DNA of 64,000 nucleotides. It comes from Microglena sp. YARC. Taxonomy: Eukaryota; Chlorophyta; Chlorophyceae; Chlamydomonadales; Chlamydomonadaceae. The notes beneath the pieces are model-generated. The model saw only the letters and a list, made by a program, of their open reading frames with translations. It had not been told where the DNA came from and searched no databases. A program made the translations under genes and the position numbers. Positions 43,811 to 53,579 of this stretch are shown here, one piece after another (positions within the stretch are counted from its first letter, which is position 1; every line of letters begins with the position of its first letter). The stretch is from the NCBI GenBank assembly GCA_022414725.1, contig CM039465.1:21716390-21780389 (forward strand). Direction: 5' to 3'.

Positions 43811-43875
43811 ACTGCCTAAAAAGGCGGGTAGCCAAATTGCTGGCTGAAGTTATGTACCTAAGTTAAAGTTAAAGT
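43811..43875 (+). repeat. Hairpin module
   Basis: CTGCCTAAAAAGGCGGGTAG then CCAAATTGCTGGCTGAAG and CCTAAGTTAAAGTTAAAG. Confidence 0.75.
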
Positions 43876-44010
43876 TGGACCTGGACACGTCTTCAAACTA
43901 TCTACTCCGCATAGTACGCTCCCTGGTTTCTGCCAGGGGGGGGGGGGGTATTGGAAATGGAAGATGGTGGGCAGTCCAGAGTTGGATGAAAACCATGTAA
44001 TAATCCAATT
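43876..44010 (+). repeat. Dispersed GGTGGGCAGTCCAGAG repeat
   Basis: GACCTGGACACGTCTTCAAA, CGCTCCCTGGTTTCTG, GATGGTGGGCAGTCCAGAGT and AACCATGTAATAATCC. Same family as 31046-31410 and 63540-63775. Confidence 0.7.
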
Positions 44011-44097
44011 GAGCTGCCTACAACAGTATGATTGCACCTTGCAATGTAGAGAGTGCTGTAGTAGCGTTTACATTTTTCATGGTATCTGTTTTTTTAC

Positions 44098-44160
44098 TGC
44101 CGAAGACGGCGAGCAGCCAAATTGCTGGCTGAAGTTATTTAACCAAGTTCAAGTTCTCTA
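44098..44160 (+). repeat. Hairpin module
   Basis: CTGCCGAAGACGGCGAGCAG then CCAAATTGCTGGCTGAAG and AACCAAGTTCAAGTTC. The best-preserved copy. Confidence 0.82.
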
Positions 44161-44289
44161 TATTGTTTTACACGTGTTTACTCTACCCACAGATGGTGGG
44201 CAGTCTGAAGGCTGATAGACCATGCATTCATATAATATTCATATACCGGTATCAAACCCAAACTTATCAACAGGCCAAGTACCAGCGCT

Positions 44290-44515
44290 TTTTTATTTAG
44301 CTACGAGCAGAAGCTTCTAGGTAGCTCCCTGAATCATCCTCTGAGCTATGCGCCGAGACATCAACACGTATAGACTACTGCTAATGTCAGCGTCCAGGTG
44401 AAGTAGACTGCGTTGGGATTGGCTGGATAGGCAGGCAGGCAGGCAGGCAGGCAGGGGAGCTGCCTAGAAGCTGCTGCTCCTAGCTGGAAATAAAAGCTAC
44501 GCCAAGTCCTGTCAG
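44290..44515. repeat. Dispersed GCTGCCTAGAAGCTGCTGC repeat
   Basis: CTACGAGCAGAAGCTTCTAG, a (GCAG)n run at 44432-44455, then GGAGCTGCCTAGAAGCTGCT. Related copies at 9880-9935 and 62080-62140. Left neighbour of the copia element. Confidence 0.65.
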
Positions 44516-44628
44516 AGTTTAGCTGTTGACTGCCTGTCTGTCCTTCCGTCCTCTCTAAATGAAACCATACACCTTCAGTGTAGCTACCAGTTTGGCGGGA
44601 GCTGGAGGTACTCCAGCTGGCTTGGGAC

Positions 44629-44931
44629 TGTCAGCATGAATTGCGGTGCTCTCACGCGTTTTATGACTTGGTGACTACTTATGTACTTCCTTAGAACTAT
44701 CGGTCCTGACAGTACTATGTCAGCTTACTGTTGACTGCGTCATCGGTTCTTCTGACACGCGCTGTCTAACCTGTACCCTGATCAGGTTCCAGGCTACCGC
44801 CCCCCTTTTCTTCCACTGGTGTCCCTTTATGGTTCCACTATCTTTTGTAATATTTATTCTCGTCTCCGCATTTATAGATTGGCGTGCTGCACACACTAAG
44901 TCCACTCTCCGGAGTGTTATCCAAGCTGATA
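44629..44931 (+). repeat. 5' LTR of copia element
   Basis: 303 bp, starts TGTCAGCATGAATTGCGG and ends CCAAGCTGATA, with a near-perfect 7-bp terminal inverted repeat. Differs from the 3' LTR at two positions. Confidence 0.96.
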
Positions 44932-44968
44932 GGTTATACGGTCCCTCATTTACTACCACTACTTTGCG

Positions 44969-47149
44969 ATGCAACTTCCGCGAGGGCCTCCCGCTAATTT
45001 TGAGAAACTCCACGACAAGAATGGAGAATCTTGGACGCGCGGGATGCGCAGTGTCATTATCAGCAATGGCTGCGACCGTGTCCTTCCTAAGGAGGACCCG
45101 GGTCCTCTTGATGATTGGCTAGACGTCTGTGCACCAGCTGCCTCTGCTAGCGGTCATGAGAGTCCTTCCGCCATCGTGGAAGTAACCCCCCCCAATCAAT
45201 CCTCCACCTTTACGGCTCCTTCTGCTACTGTCCGACGTCTCTCTCCTGAGATTGAGGACGTTCTGATGCGACTCTGCTGTGCTTCCACTCAGATTATCCA
45301 GTACGCAAGGGCGCCTCCTCCTCCTGATGCCCGTTTTGACTACGACTATCAAGAACTTGCTCGTCATCGCCGTGCAGATGGCTATGCTGATGACTCTGAT
45401 GATGGTGATGAAGATCTGCAGAGTGCTATGAGTGGTGACTTCGGTGGAGTCACTCCTTCCACTGCTACTCGAGTGTTCAATTCTACCGTCTCTCCTGTGT
45501 ATGAGCCTCTGTCGGCACCTGCTCTTGCGCCTTCCCCGGATTTTAAGCCTGATCCAGTCTCTGCGCCTCTGCTTGCGCCCCTTCCACCTGTCCACCCGGA
45601 GGTGGCCAGGCCGTCTTTGATGCAGAAGTCTGCGTCTTTCACCTTGCCTCCGGACCGAGGTCTGTCTGGCTACAATACTCGTGCTCGAGAGGCTTCTGCT
45701 GCTGCTGCTGGCCGCGCATCCTTTGCTGGCCCTTCGCAGGAGCCCCCTCCACCCCCGCCTCCGCCTGTGGAGCAGCCCCCTGCTCCTGGCCCTCCGCCAT
45801 ATGTGCCTCCTTCGCTGTCATGCGACTCCTGGGAGCATCAGCTCGATGGCGGACATCCTCTGCGTCTATCCCTGCAGGAATGCCGTCTTATCCGCCAAGC
45901 TCAACATGCTGGGGAATCCTTGGACCGCACTCTGTACGGTAGGCTGGATATGACTGCCACTCAGGCTATGGTTGATAGCAAGGGTCGCCCTAGGCCTAGG
46001 CGTGTGATGGCTTATTCTGAGCTAGGTCTAGAGTGTCGGGCTTTTCTGGGACCTGTTATGCCAGGGATTAACTACCCTCCTGCTAATGGTGTGACCCCTG
46101 GAGGGGTTGGGCGTAGGAACACTGACCTGCGAGGTTACCAGTTTGTTAAGGTGCCACTCCCTTTCTGTCCTGTTCGTCCTGATTTCGAGCTCATTGTGCG
46201 TGTTGCGCGTTCCCTAGATCTCATCAGGAACTTAGATGACCAGCGCGCTTATGACGCTGGTCTTGCTGCTGAGTATTTTCTGGCGATTCGTGAGTCTTTA
46301 GCTCCTCGGTGTGCTCCTCCTGCTGCTGGAACTTCGGCCTCTCATGGTGAGTCTAGTGTCGATCCTGCACTGTTGGGTTTCAGTGCGCTTCCCCTACCCC
46401 GCCAAGAGTTCATGATCTTATCCATGATGCTTGCCAACATGACGGATGCCCTAGTCAAGGTGTATAGGGACTTTGCTTCACCTCGGGATATCTTTTTGCA
46501 TATCCGGAGGCAGCAGTCCGATGCCCTTGCCTCGCGTGTCCCTCTCTTGCTGAAGGAGTATCATGCTTCGGTCATGGGCACTCATGAGCACGTTGACGCT
46601 TTCTTTCGTCAGGTTCGCGGTATGTGCACTGACCTGCGCAGTGCTGGGTTTCCGCAGACTCAGCGTCACGCCATGGGCATTATAGTTCAAGGTGCGAGTC
46701 TGCCCCGGTTCGAAACGCTGCGGATTAAGTATGGTATCCTGATATACAACCAGCAACCTGTTGAGTACTGGTCCTGTCTAGAGGAATATAGGCAACTAGA
46801 TATTCTTAACATAGCGCTCCCTCAGTCGGATTCCAGGCATCCTGGTTGGTCCCGGACCGCTCCTCAGTTTCCTGCTAATGCTGCATTTCAGCGGCGGCAG
46901 AAGACTGGTGGTGGTTCTGGGTCGAACAAGAGGCGCCTGGAATGCACCTGGGGACCATGCCCCCACAAGGATGGTCACTCGGAGGACCGTTGCTGGACGA
47001 AGTTCCCTGCCCTGCGAAGGGTCCCTGGTCGTGCAGAACCAACGCTTCCTTCACCGTTGCTTGCTAACCTGGCCCTTCCAGGTCACCTTACTCCAAAGCA
47101 ATTGTCTTCCTTGCAGGCTCAAATTGATGGGTTTGCTATGCAGAAGTAG
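44969..47149 (+). CDS. gag: Copia Gag polyprotein, intact frame
   Basis: 726 residues, starting 37 nt after the 5' LTR. Acidic, Pro-rich first third with PPPPPPPVEQPPAPGPPPY near residues 260-280. Helical capsid-like middle (SDALASRVPLLLKEYHASVM, VDAFFRQVRGMCTDLRSAGF). A variant zinc knuckle CTWGPCPHKDGHSEDRC near residue 656, spaced C-x4-C-x5-H-x4-C rather than the usual C-x2-C-x4-H-x4-C. Gag coats the RNA and forms the particle. It ends at a single TAG, beyond which pol continues in the same frame, and a consensus donor CAG/GTAAGC lies directly after the stop. Confidence 0.9.
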   Translation: MQLPRGPPANFEKLHDKNGESWTRGMRSVIISNGCDRVLPKEDPGPLDDWLDVCAPAASASGHESPSAIVEVTPPNQSSTFTAPSATVRRLSPEIEDVLMRLCCASTQIIQYARAPPPPDARFDYDYQELARHRRADGYADDSDDGDEDLQSAMSGDFGGVTPSTATRVFNSTVSPVYEPLSAPALAPSPDFKPDPVSAPLLAPLPPVHPEVARPSLMQKSASFTLPPDRGLSGYNTRAREASAAAAGRASFAGPSQEPPPPPPPPVEQPPAPGPPPYVPPSLSCDSWEHQLDGGHPLRLSLQECRLIRQAQHAGESLDRTLYGRLDMTATQAMVDSKGRPRPRRVMAYSELGLECRAFLGPVMPGINYPPANGVTPGGVGRRNTDLRGYQFVKVPLPFCPVRPDFELIVRVARSLDLIRNLDDQRAYDAGLAAEYFLAIRESLAPRCAPPAAGTSASHGESSVDPALLGFSALPLPRQEFMILSMMLANMTDALVKVYRDFASPRDIFLHIRRQQSDALASRVPLLLKEYHASVMGTHEHVDAFFRQVRGMCTDLRSAGFPQTQRHAMGIIVQGASLPRFETLRIKYGILIYNQQPVEYWSCLEEYRQLDILNIALPQSDSRHPGWSRTAPQFPANAAFQRRQKTGGGSGSNKRRLECTWGPCPHKDGHSEDRCWTKFPALRRVPGRAEPTLPSPLLANLALPGHLTPKQLSSLQAQIDGFAMQK

Positions 47150-50100
47150 CAGGTAAGCCCTGTCCTATTCTCCTGCACCTCTAGGTTCTCAAATGTGTGT
47201 AGTCCGAGCCTGTCTGAGGGTGTCTGGCATGTGGATTCTGGAGCTGGAATGTCCATCACAGGTGATAGATCTTTGTTCACTGTGTTTGATGTTCCACTGA
47301 ATCTGCCATCAGTTCGATTTGGTGATGGTGTGGTTCAACGGGCAGTAGGTAAGGGATCCATTGAGTTATGTAGTGATTGGTTACCAACACCAATCATTCT
47401 AACTAATGTTCTCTACATACCTCACTGTCCGGTGAACCTCCTGTCAGTAAATGCTGTGGCTCATTCTCTCCACTGCAAGATTTCTTTTGATAGTATTAGT
47501 TGCACTGCCACTCAGGGCTCTTCTATTCTCTGGTCCTTCCCTGCCTCCGGTGATGGTGTTTACAAGTTTGCATGTAGGCCTTGTTACACCACCAGTGGCT
47601 GTTCGTTTGGTGCTGACAATTACCCAGCTTTTGCACTTGATGTTGATGAGGACGGTGGAGTTGTTATCCCTACCACTCCTGAATGGCTGTGGCATAGGCG
47701 GCTGGGTCACCCCGGCTATGATGCCATGCACAGACTTGTCAAGAAGGGTATGGTTAAGAACTTACCCCTCTCACTCAACCAGGTCCAAAAACTGGCTAAG
47801 ATCCCTTGTGATGCTTGTCAAAAGGCTAAGGGCAAACTTCTCCCTTTTCCTAAAGCAAGCACTACTCCGATCAATGCACCTCTCCAACGCCTTCACTTGG
47901 ACATCATGGGGCCAGTTCATATTAGAGGTCTGCGTGGGGAGTTTTATATTCTGTGCCTCACAGACCAACACTCTGGCTATGCTGAAGTGTTGTGCTTGAG
48001 GACCAGGGATGAAGCTCCCTTAGCAGTTCAGACTATCATCCTCAGATGGATGAATCAGCTGCACGGGTTTGCCTTTAAGTGCCTGAGGTCTGACAGGGCT
48101 AAGGAGTTTATAGTAAAGTGGTTTGAGGATTGGCTGATATCGGTTGGGGCAGTGCATGAGTTATCTTTGGCATACACTGCACAGCAGAATGCAACTGTGG
48201 AGAGGTACAATGGGGTCTTACAGTCTATAGCTAGGAGCATCCACCTGGAGTCTAAGCTAACTAAGTCTTTCTGGCCCTATGCCTTCCTAGCTGCGTGTTA
48301 CCTTCGTAATCGCTTGCCCAATCAGGGAGATAAGACTCCTCATGAGCTTTTCTTTGGGGTTCAGCCTGATGTGTCGATGTTTGCGCGTGTTCGGATGCCC
48401 TTGCTACGTTACGTTAGTCAATGGGAAGAAGCGCAACAAGCTGGACGAAAGGGCGTTATCTGGTAGACTGGTTGGGTATTCCCTGGTGAGTAAGGGTTAT
48501 TTTGTTTGGGTTCCTAAGTTGCGCCAGGTAGTAGAGAGTCGTGATGTACTCTTCTATGATCAGTTTGATCATAACTGTATTCCTGGGCTATCTCCCTATG
48601 ACGGGTCGCCGTATGTCTCTCGCATCCCTGCCGCTATCAACGGACATATGCCTGTGCCTACGGTTAATTCCCTTGACCCTTTGCTAACCCCAATTGTCGA
48701 CCGCTGCCCTGATCATGGGATGACCTTGCGTCCCAGGTCAGGGGCTGATGGTGCTGTATTGTGTGTGAAGGCACTGGGCGGGCGAGATTCTGCAGTTCTT
48801 TCAGATAAAATCTTAGCCGAATCGCAGGGGGTCGCCAGGCCCTCCTCTGCGCCACATTTCGTCGGTGAAGATTTAGGATTACGACAGCCTTCGATCATAG
48901 TGGTACCTGGATCAGGTCCATTGACTAATAGTCGCCAACCTCCGACCACCTCGGATGGCTCGCGGGTGTCGTTCATTCAGACGCCTCCTGTCGTCCCTGG
49001 TGGATTACTCGGGTCAAGCCCATGTGATGATGTAGCCGTTGCCGATAGTGCAAGTGATGATCTGGAACACTGGTCGGGTTCCGATACTGCGTATGGCTGG
49101 GGTGTTCCGGTCGACCCAGGCTTCGTTGATATAGAGGCAAATAAGGCCGGCCCTGTTCAACCAGGCAGTAGTTCTGCACTGGGGGCTATACTACCGGTTA
49201 CTGCTGATACTGCTGATATCCCCGCTGCTCATGTACAAGTACACTGCTTGTACGTGGGAGCATACATTTCCACTTCCACTGAACTGACCTTCAAAGCTGC
49301 CATGCTTCCCACCAACCCTGACAGGGATCAATGGCTCCTTGCTATGAAGGATGAGATGGCGTCCCTACATGCCCATGGCACTTAGGCGCTCACTCCACTG
49401 CCTCCTAAACAGAGGGTCCTGTCTGGCAGGTGGTTATTTGTGAAGAAGGTTGGGGTTGATGGTTCTATTCGCTTCAAGGCACGTTTTGTGGTTCGTGGTT
49501 TTCTGCAGCGTCCTGGGTTGGATTTTCATGATGTATATGCCCCCGTTTCTTCTAAAGCAGGTCTGAGGGTGCTCCTGGCTGCCATCACTCATAGGAAGAT
49601 GTTTGTTCGGCAGCTGGACATCAAGACTGCATTTCTGAATGCTCCCCTTGAACCTGGTCTGGACCTGTACTGCCACCAGCCTGAGGGCTTTAAGGTACTT
49701 GGTCCTAACGGTGTTCCCCTTGTGTGCAAGCTGATCAAGTCCCTTTATGGTTTGAAACAGGCGCCCAGGGCTTGGAGTATGGATGTCAAGCGGGTTTTGG
49801 TTGCACATGGTTTTATTATGTGCAAGGCGGAACCTGCTCTGTATTTTAGGAGGGATTCTAATGGTGGGTGGAGCTATGTCCTAACCTATGTTGATGATTT
49901 TATCTGTGCTTTTAGTGAGCTGGATAGGTATGTTTTGCTGATCAAGGCTATGGAGAAAGCTGGCTGGGAGGTCAAAGAGATGGGTGTGCCGGTTCAGTTC
50001 CTCTCCTTGGACATGGCTTGTACACTTGACTCTGACGGCAGGTGTGTTCAGATCAACCTCTCCCAGCACTCCTACATTGTTGATCTGGTGGAGCAGTTTG

Positions 50101-50857
50101 GTCTGACTGCTGCTGCCAAGCCCAGGTTTGGTGCCCCCATGGACAAGTCCACCGTCACTGACCCACCTGGAGAACCCCTGTCCTCTAATAGCCAGTACCT
50201 CTCTCTTGTTGGTGCTTTGCTATACCTGGCTACTTGCACCAGGCCTGATATTGCCTTTGCTGTGAGCTACCTGTCCAGGTTTTCTGCTCACCCTACCGTC
50301 CCCCTGTGGGGGGCAGCCAAGCGTTTGCTTTTGTATTTGAGGTCACATTCCCACCTGGGACTCACTTACACACACAGCCCTGATTTCTCTTTTACTGTCT
50401 TTAGTGACTCATCCTTTGCTGATGATGGGTCTGACAGGAGATCTCAGACTGGCTTTGCTGTCCTGGCTGGAGGGTGCATAGTGAACTGGATGAGCAAGAG
50501 GCAGCCTACAGTTGCCATTAGCTCTTGTGAGGCTGAGTATCAGGCCCTGTCTCAGGCTGCCAGGGAGGTGCAATGGTCGAAGAAGTTGAGGGTGGATCTG
50601 GGTCTGCCTTGTGATTTAGTTACCATTCAGGGTGACAACATAGGATCTCTGAGATGGGCCAATGACTGGCAGCTCCTCCCTCGCAGCAAGCACATTGATG
50701 TTATTCATCACTACATCAAGGAGCTGGTGGAGGACGGTTCACTAGATGTTGCCTATGTTAACACCAAGGACAACTGTGCTGACCCCTTCACCAAGCCCTT
50801 GATCCTGCTGTGTTCTGGAGGTTTATGCGGATGCTTGGGATGACCGCTTCTTCTTAG
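47150..50857 (+). pseudogene. pol: Copia Pol polyprotein with two frame breaks and one stop
   Basis: First segment (to about 48378): protease WHVDSGAGMSITGD, integrase zinc region WHRRLGHPG with CDAC, and integrase core LDIMGP, CLRSDRAKEF, QQNATVERYNG. One extra base in a T run near 48378 shifts the frame, which resumes with RVFGCPCYV and GRLVGYS. A TAG at 49383-49385 falls where the family has a conserved Trp. The same frame then carries reverse transcriptase (KARFVVRGFLQRPGLDFHDV, QLDIKTAFLNA, SLYGLKQAPRAW, YVDDF) and RNase H (FSDSSFADD, SSCEAEYQAL, KHIDVIHHYI, ADPFTKPL). One base is missing near 50797, and the family ending FWRFM--LGM is in the other frame, ending at TAG 50857. All catalytic blocks are present, so damage is recent or partly sequencing error. 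Confidence 0.92.
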
Positions 50858-51174
50858 GGTATATATTTTTTTTTGTTACATCGGTTTCATTGGTTATCAT
50901 TGTATGGCATTAGGTTCCTATTCCCGGATCGGGTTTTCTATACCGTTGTTACCCATCTTTGATATTCGGTTTTCATCCTTTTCTAACTTGGCAAATTTTG
51001 GTTTTTGCCGTGTTTCATTCCTTCCTATAAACCTTTGGGTTTCCATTTGAAGTTCTCTCGAATTTTCGGAGTTCTTTGATTTTTTTTTCTTTTCAATCTG
51101 TTACATATAGTTCTATGTCACCAGTGCCATAGGTGGAGAAGTAGTATTGTATGTCACCTGTGTCATAGGTGGAG

Positions 51175-51477
51175 TGTCAGCATGAATTGCGGTGCTCTCA
51201 CGCGTTTTATGACTTGGTGACTACTTATGTACTTCCTTAGAACTATCGGTCCTGACAGTACTATGTCAGCTTACTGTTGACTGCGTCATCGGTTCTTCTG
51301 ACACGCGCTGTCTAACCTGTACCCTGATCAGGTTCCAGGCTACCGCCCCCCTTTTCTTCCGCTGGTGTCCCTCTATGGTTCCACTATCTTTTGTAATATT
51401 TATTCTCGTCTCCGCATTTATAGATTGGCGTGCTGCACACACTAAGTCCACTCTCCGGAGTGTTATCCAAGCTGATA
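51175..51477 (+). repeat. 3' LTR of copia element
   Basis: 303 bp, TGTCAGC to GCTGATA, preceded by AGGTGGAG and followed by the duplicated GGGAC. Confidence 0.96.
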
Positions 51478-51482
51478 GGGAC

Positions 51483-52010
51483 GAGTAGCAGAAGGCGCCA
51501 GGTGAGGGTGGAGATTGATCTCGCCTCCCGACTCTCTTGTCAACAAGTACCAGCCAATACAAGTGAACAAACATCAGTTTGATATCATGAGTGAGACGTG
51601 AAACAGTTATGTGTCTTGACTGTCTTGTTACGATGTCGTCGTTAGACTAGAAAGAGACCTGGACACGTCTTTAAAGTGTCTACACACATATATGATTGCA
51701 AACTATTATGCAACATGATTCATGCTGGCTGCACAGCCATACCCACCAAGGTACTTCAGGAGGACCCCCAGCTCTGCTGCCTGAGACGCAACCAAGTGTA
51801 TAGCCTGCGTCCTGCGACGCAGCGGACCTTTCCTTCTGGTCAACGGACCTTCCCCACGTTGCGTCCTGCGATGCAACGGACCCTTCGACGTTGCGTCTGC
51901 GATGGAAGACGCAGCGTCCTGAACAACCCTGATAACAACGTGTCTTTCCCATGTGTCAGTTTCCTTCAGAGCTAAATTATGTACCTAAGTGTTTTGGGGG
52001 TGCTACGCTA
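51483..52010. other. Right flank of copia, no gene seen
   Basis: Includes GTGAGGGTGGAG at 51503, a possible donor of an exon split by copia (see findings), a fragment GACCTGGACACGTCTTTAAA (as at 43875), and a cluster of GCGTCCTGCGACGC-type short palindromes at 51800-51930. Confidence 0.5.
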
Positions 52011-52985
52011 GAGTCTTTAAAGGTTACTCTTAGGGCCCCAAAGCTGTAAGTAGCATCCCCAAAGCTACTAGGAGCACCATGGTGCCACATTTTTGTTTTG
52101 GGGGTGCTACGCTAGAGTCTTTAAAGATGACTTTAAGATCTGAGGGTGATGAGGGTGACAAGGGTGATGAGGGTGACGGGGGTGATGAGGGTGACAAGGG
52201 TGACGGGGGTGATGAGGGTGGTGGTGGTGATTAGGGTGACGGGGGTGATTAGGGTGATGAGGGTGACAAGGGTGATTAGGGTGACGGGGGTGATTAGGGT
52301 GATGAGGGTGACAAGGGTGATTAGGGTGACGGGGGTGATTAGGGTGATGAGGGTGGTGGTGGTGATTAGGGTGACGGGGGTGGTGGTGGTGGTGAGAAAA
52401 AGCTGCAAGTAGCATCCCCAAGCTACTAGGAGCACCGCAGTGCTACATGAAGACACTGGTTCCTTTTCTTACCAAAAGGCCTGCTCTCATCACTCAGGCC
52501 ACCACAGCCAGTCCTGATGTGTACAAGCCTAGAGCCCCAAAGGTTATAGTATCCCCCCAAAGCAAGTACGAGCACCACAGTGCTACATGAAGACACGGGT
52601 TCCTTTCCTTATGGAAAACCCTGTTCTCATCACACAGGGCTCCGCAGCAGGGTACTTCCAAGCGCGCGCTTTTACGCGCTGGCGCGCTGCCTTTTTAAGC
52701 CCCACTACGCGTTTCGTGCAGATTTTTGCAACCCCCTGTGGGCGCAGCAAGCACTTTTTGTGCTTTTTTCACTACAAAGCGCAGTTTTTTGTTTTCAAGT
52801 GCTCTAAAGCGCTGGCCAATTTGGTCAATGGAAGTACCCTGCTCCGCAGCCAGTCCTGATGGGAACAAGCCTAGAGCCCCAAAAGCTTTTAGTGGTCCCT
52901 CCAAAGCTAGTAGGAGCACCACAGTGCTACATAAGGTCACAGGTTCCTTTCTTTCGGAAAACCCTGGCCATGTATAACCACGCAT
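52011..52985. repeat. Tandem GCACCACAGTGCTACAT repeat region
   Basis: Three units of about 200 bp contain AAAGCTACTAGGAGCACCAC, AGTGCTACATGAAGACAC, GGTTCCTTTC-T and CAGCCAGTCCTGATG (52410-52985). The left part has GGGGGTGCTACGCTAGAGTC twice (51999, 52099). A 9-bp GATGAGGGTGAC/GGGGGTGAT array fills 52140-52395. A MITE interrupts the third unit. Confidence 0.8.
52648..52841. mobile_element. hAT-like MITE, copy 3
   Basis: 194 bp with perfect 13-bp inverted ends CAGGGTACTTCCA / TGGAAGTACCCTG and the perfect 8-bp duplication CTCCGCAG (52640-52647, 52842-52849). The insertion is inside a tandem repeat whose neighbouring units show the uninterrupted site (GGCCACCACAGCC). Same orientation and interior as the other two copies. 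Confidence 0.93.
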
Positions 52986-53019
52986 GAACTTCGTGTCATG
53001 AAGGAGGCCAGACAATGTT

Positions 53020-53411
53020 TCATTTTCTGTGCGACGCGTTGCAAATTGATTGAATCAGTGTGACCTCAGTGCGACGCGCTTCCCCCAGAACCCTGCGGAG
53101 CGCGTAGCCCAAGGAGTTCGGGGGGGCAGTTCTGACTAGTGTAGCCAGACCCATGCAGCGACGGAATGTTTTCTCCCTGCCCCAGCCAAAAACGCAGAGG
53201 ATTCGTTCAACATTCACACACACTAACGCACAGGACATATACTCATGTATGGTGTGTTTGGTGGAACACACTAGCATTGTGTTCTAGCACAATGAGGCAC
53301 ATGCCTATCATGCACACACAGACGTAGGCCATACACCCTGTGCACCCCTGCACCACCCGGCAATCCCATTCCACGTTCACACACACACACTAACGCACAG
53401 AGGTCATAAAC
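53020..53411 (-). repeat. Duplicated 3' end of the transporter gene
   Basis: 53225-53310 repeats the end of the last transporter exon and its 3' flank (53395-53490): GTGTGCATGATAGGCATGTG and GCTAGTGTGTTCCACCAAAC with stop TGA in the same place. CACTAACGCACAG follows in both. It lies downstream of the true stop, so it is transcribed flank at most. Confidence 0.85.
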
Positions 53412-53579
53412 TCATGTATGGTGTGTTTGGTGGAACACACTAGCATTGGGTTCTAGTACAATGAGGCACATGCCTATCATGCACACACAAACATAGGGTA
53501 GCCTGGAGGCGACATTCTCCTTGAACAGGAGTCCTCCCAACAAGACGGAGATGAGGATGTTGCACCGCTTGATCGCAAC
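53412..53579 (-). CDS. Transporter exon 7 (last)
   Basis: Acceptor CCCTTGCAG ends at 53580. Encodes [20 protein letters not shown], then [20 protein letters not shown] and [15 protein letters not shown], stop at 53412-53414. This is the last EamA helix pair. Several partial copies, some containing the whole first half of the exon, lie upstream in the intron. Confidence 0.85.
   Translation of the reverse strand, partial: VAIKRCNILISVLLGGLLFKENVASRLPYVCVCMIGMCLIVLEPNASVFHQTHHT

Larger units (their letters stand above)
44624..51482 (+). mobile_element. Ty1/copia LTR retrotransposon, complete, pol disrupted
   Basis: LTRs at 44629-44931 and 51175-51477 (303 bp each, ends TGTCAGC/GCTGATA) enclose gag and pol in copia order: protease, integrase, reverse transcriptase, RNase H. 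The target duplication GGGAC is at 44624-44628 and 51478-51482. I found two differences between the LTRs (A/G in TTCTTCC-CTGG and T/C in GTCCCT-TATGG), so insertion is recent. The internal sequence starts GGTTATACGG, which shares GGTTAT with half-tRNA-iMet primer sites of some copia elements (weak). Purine-rich AGGTGGAG precedes the 3' LTR. pol carries two frame breaks and one stop, so this copy is probably non-autonomous. Confidence 0.97.
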
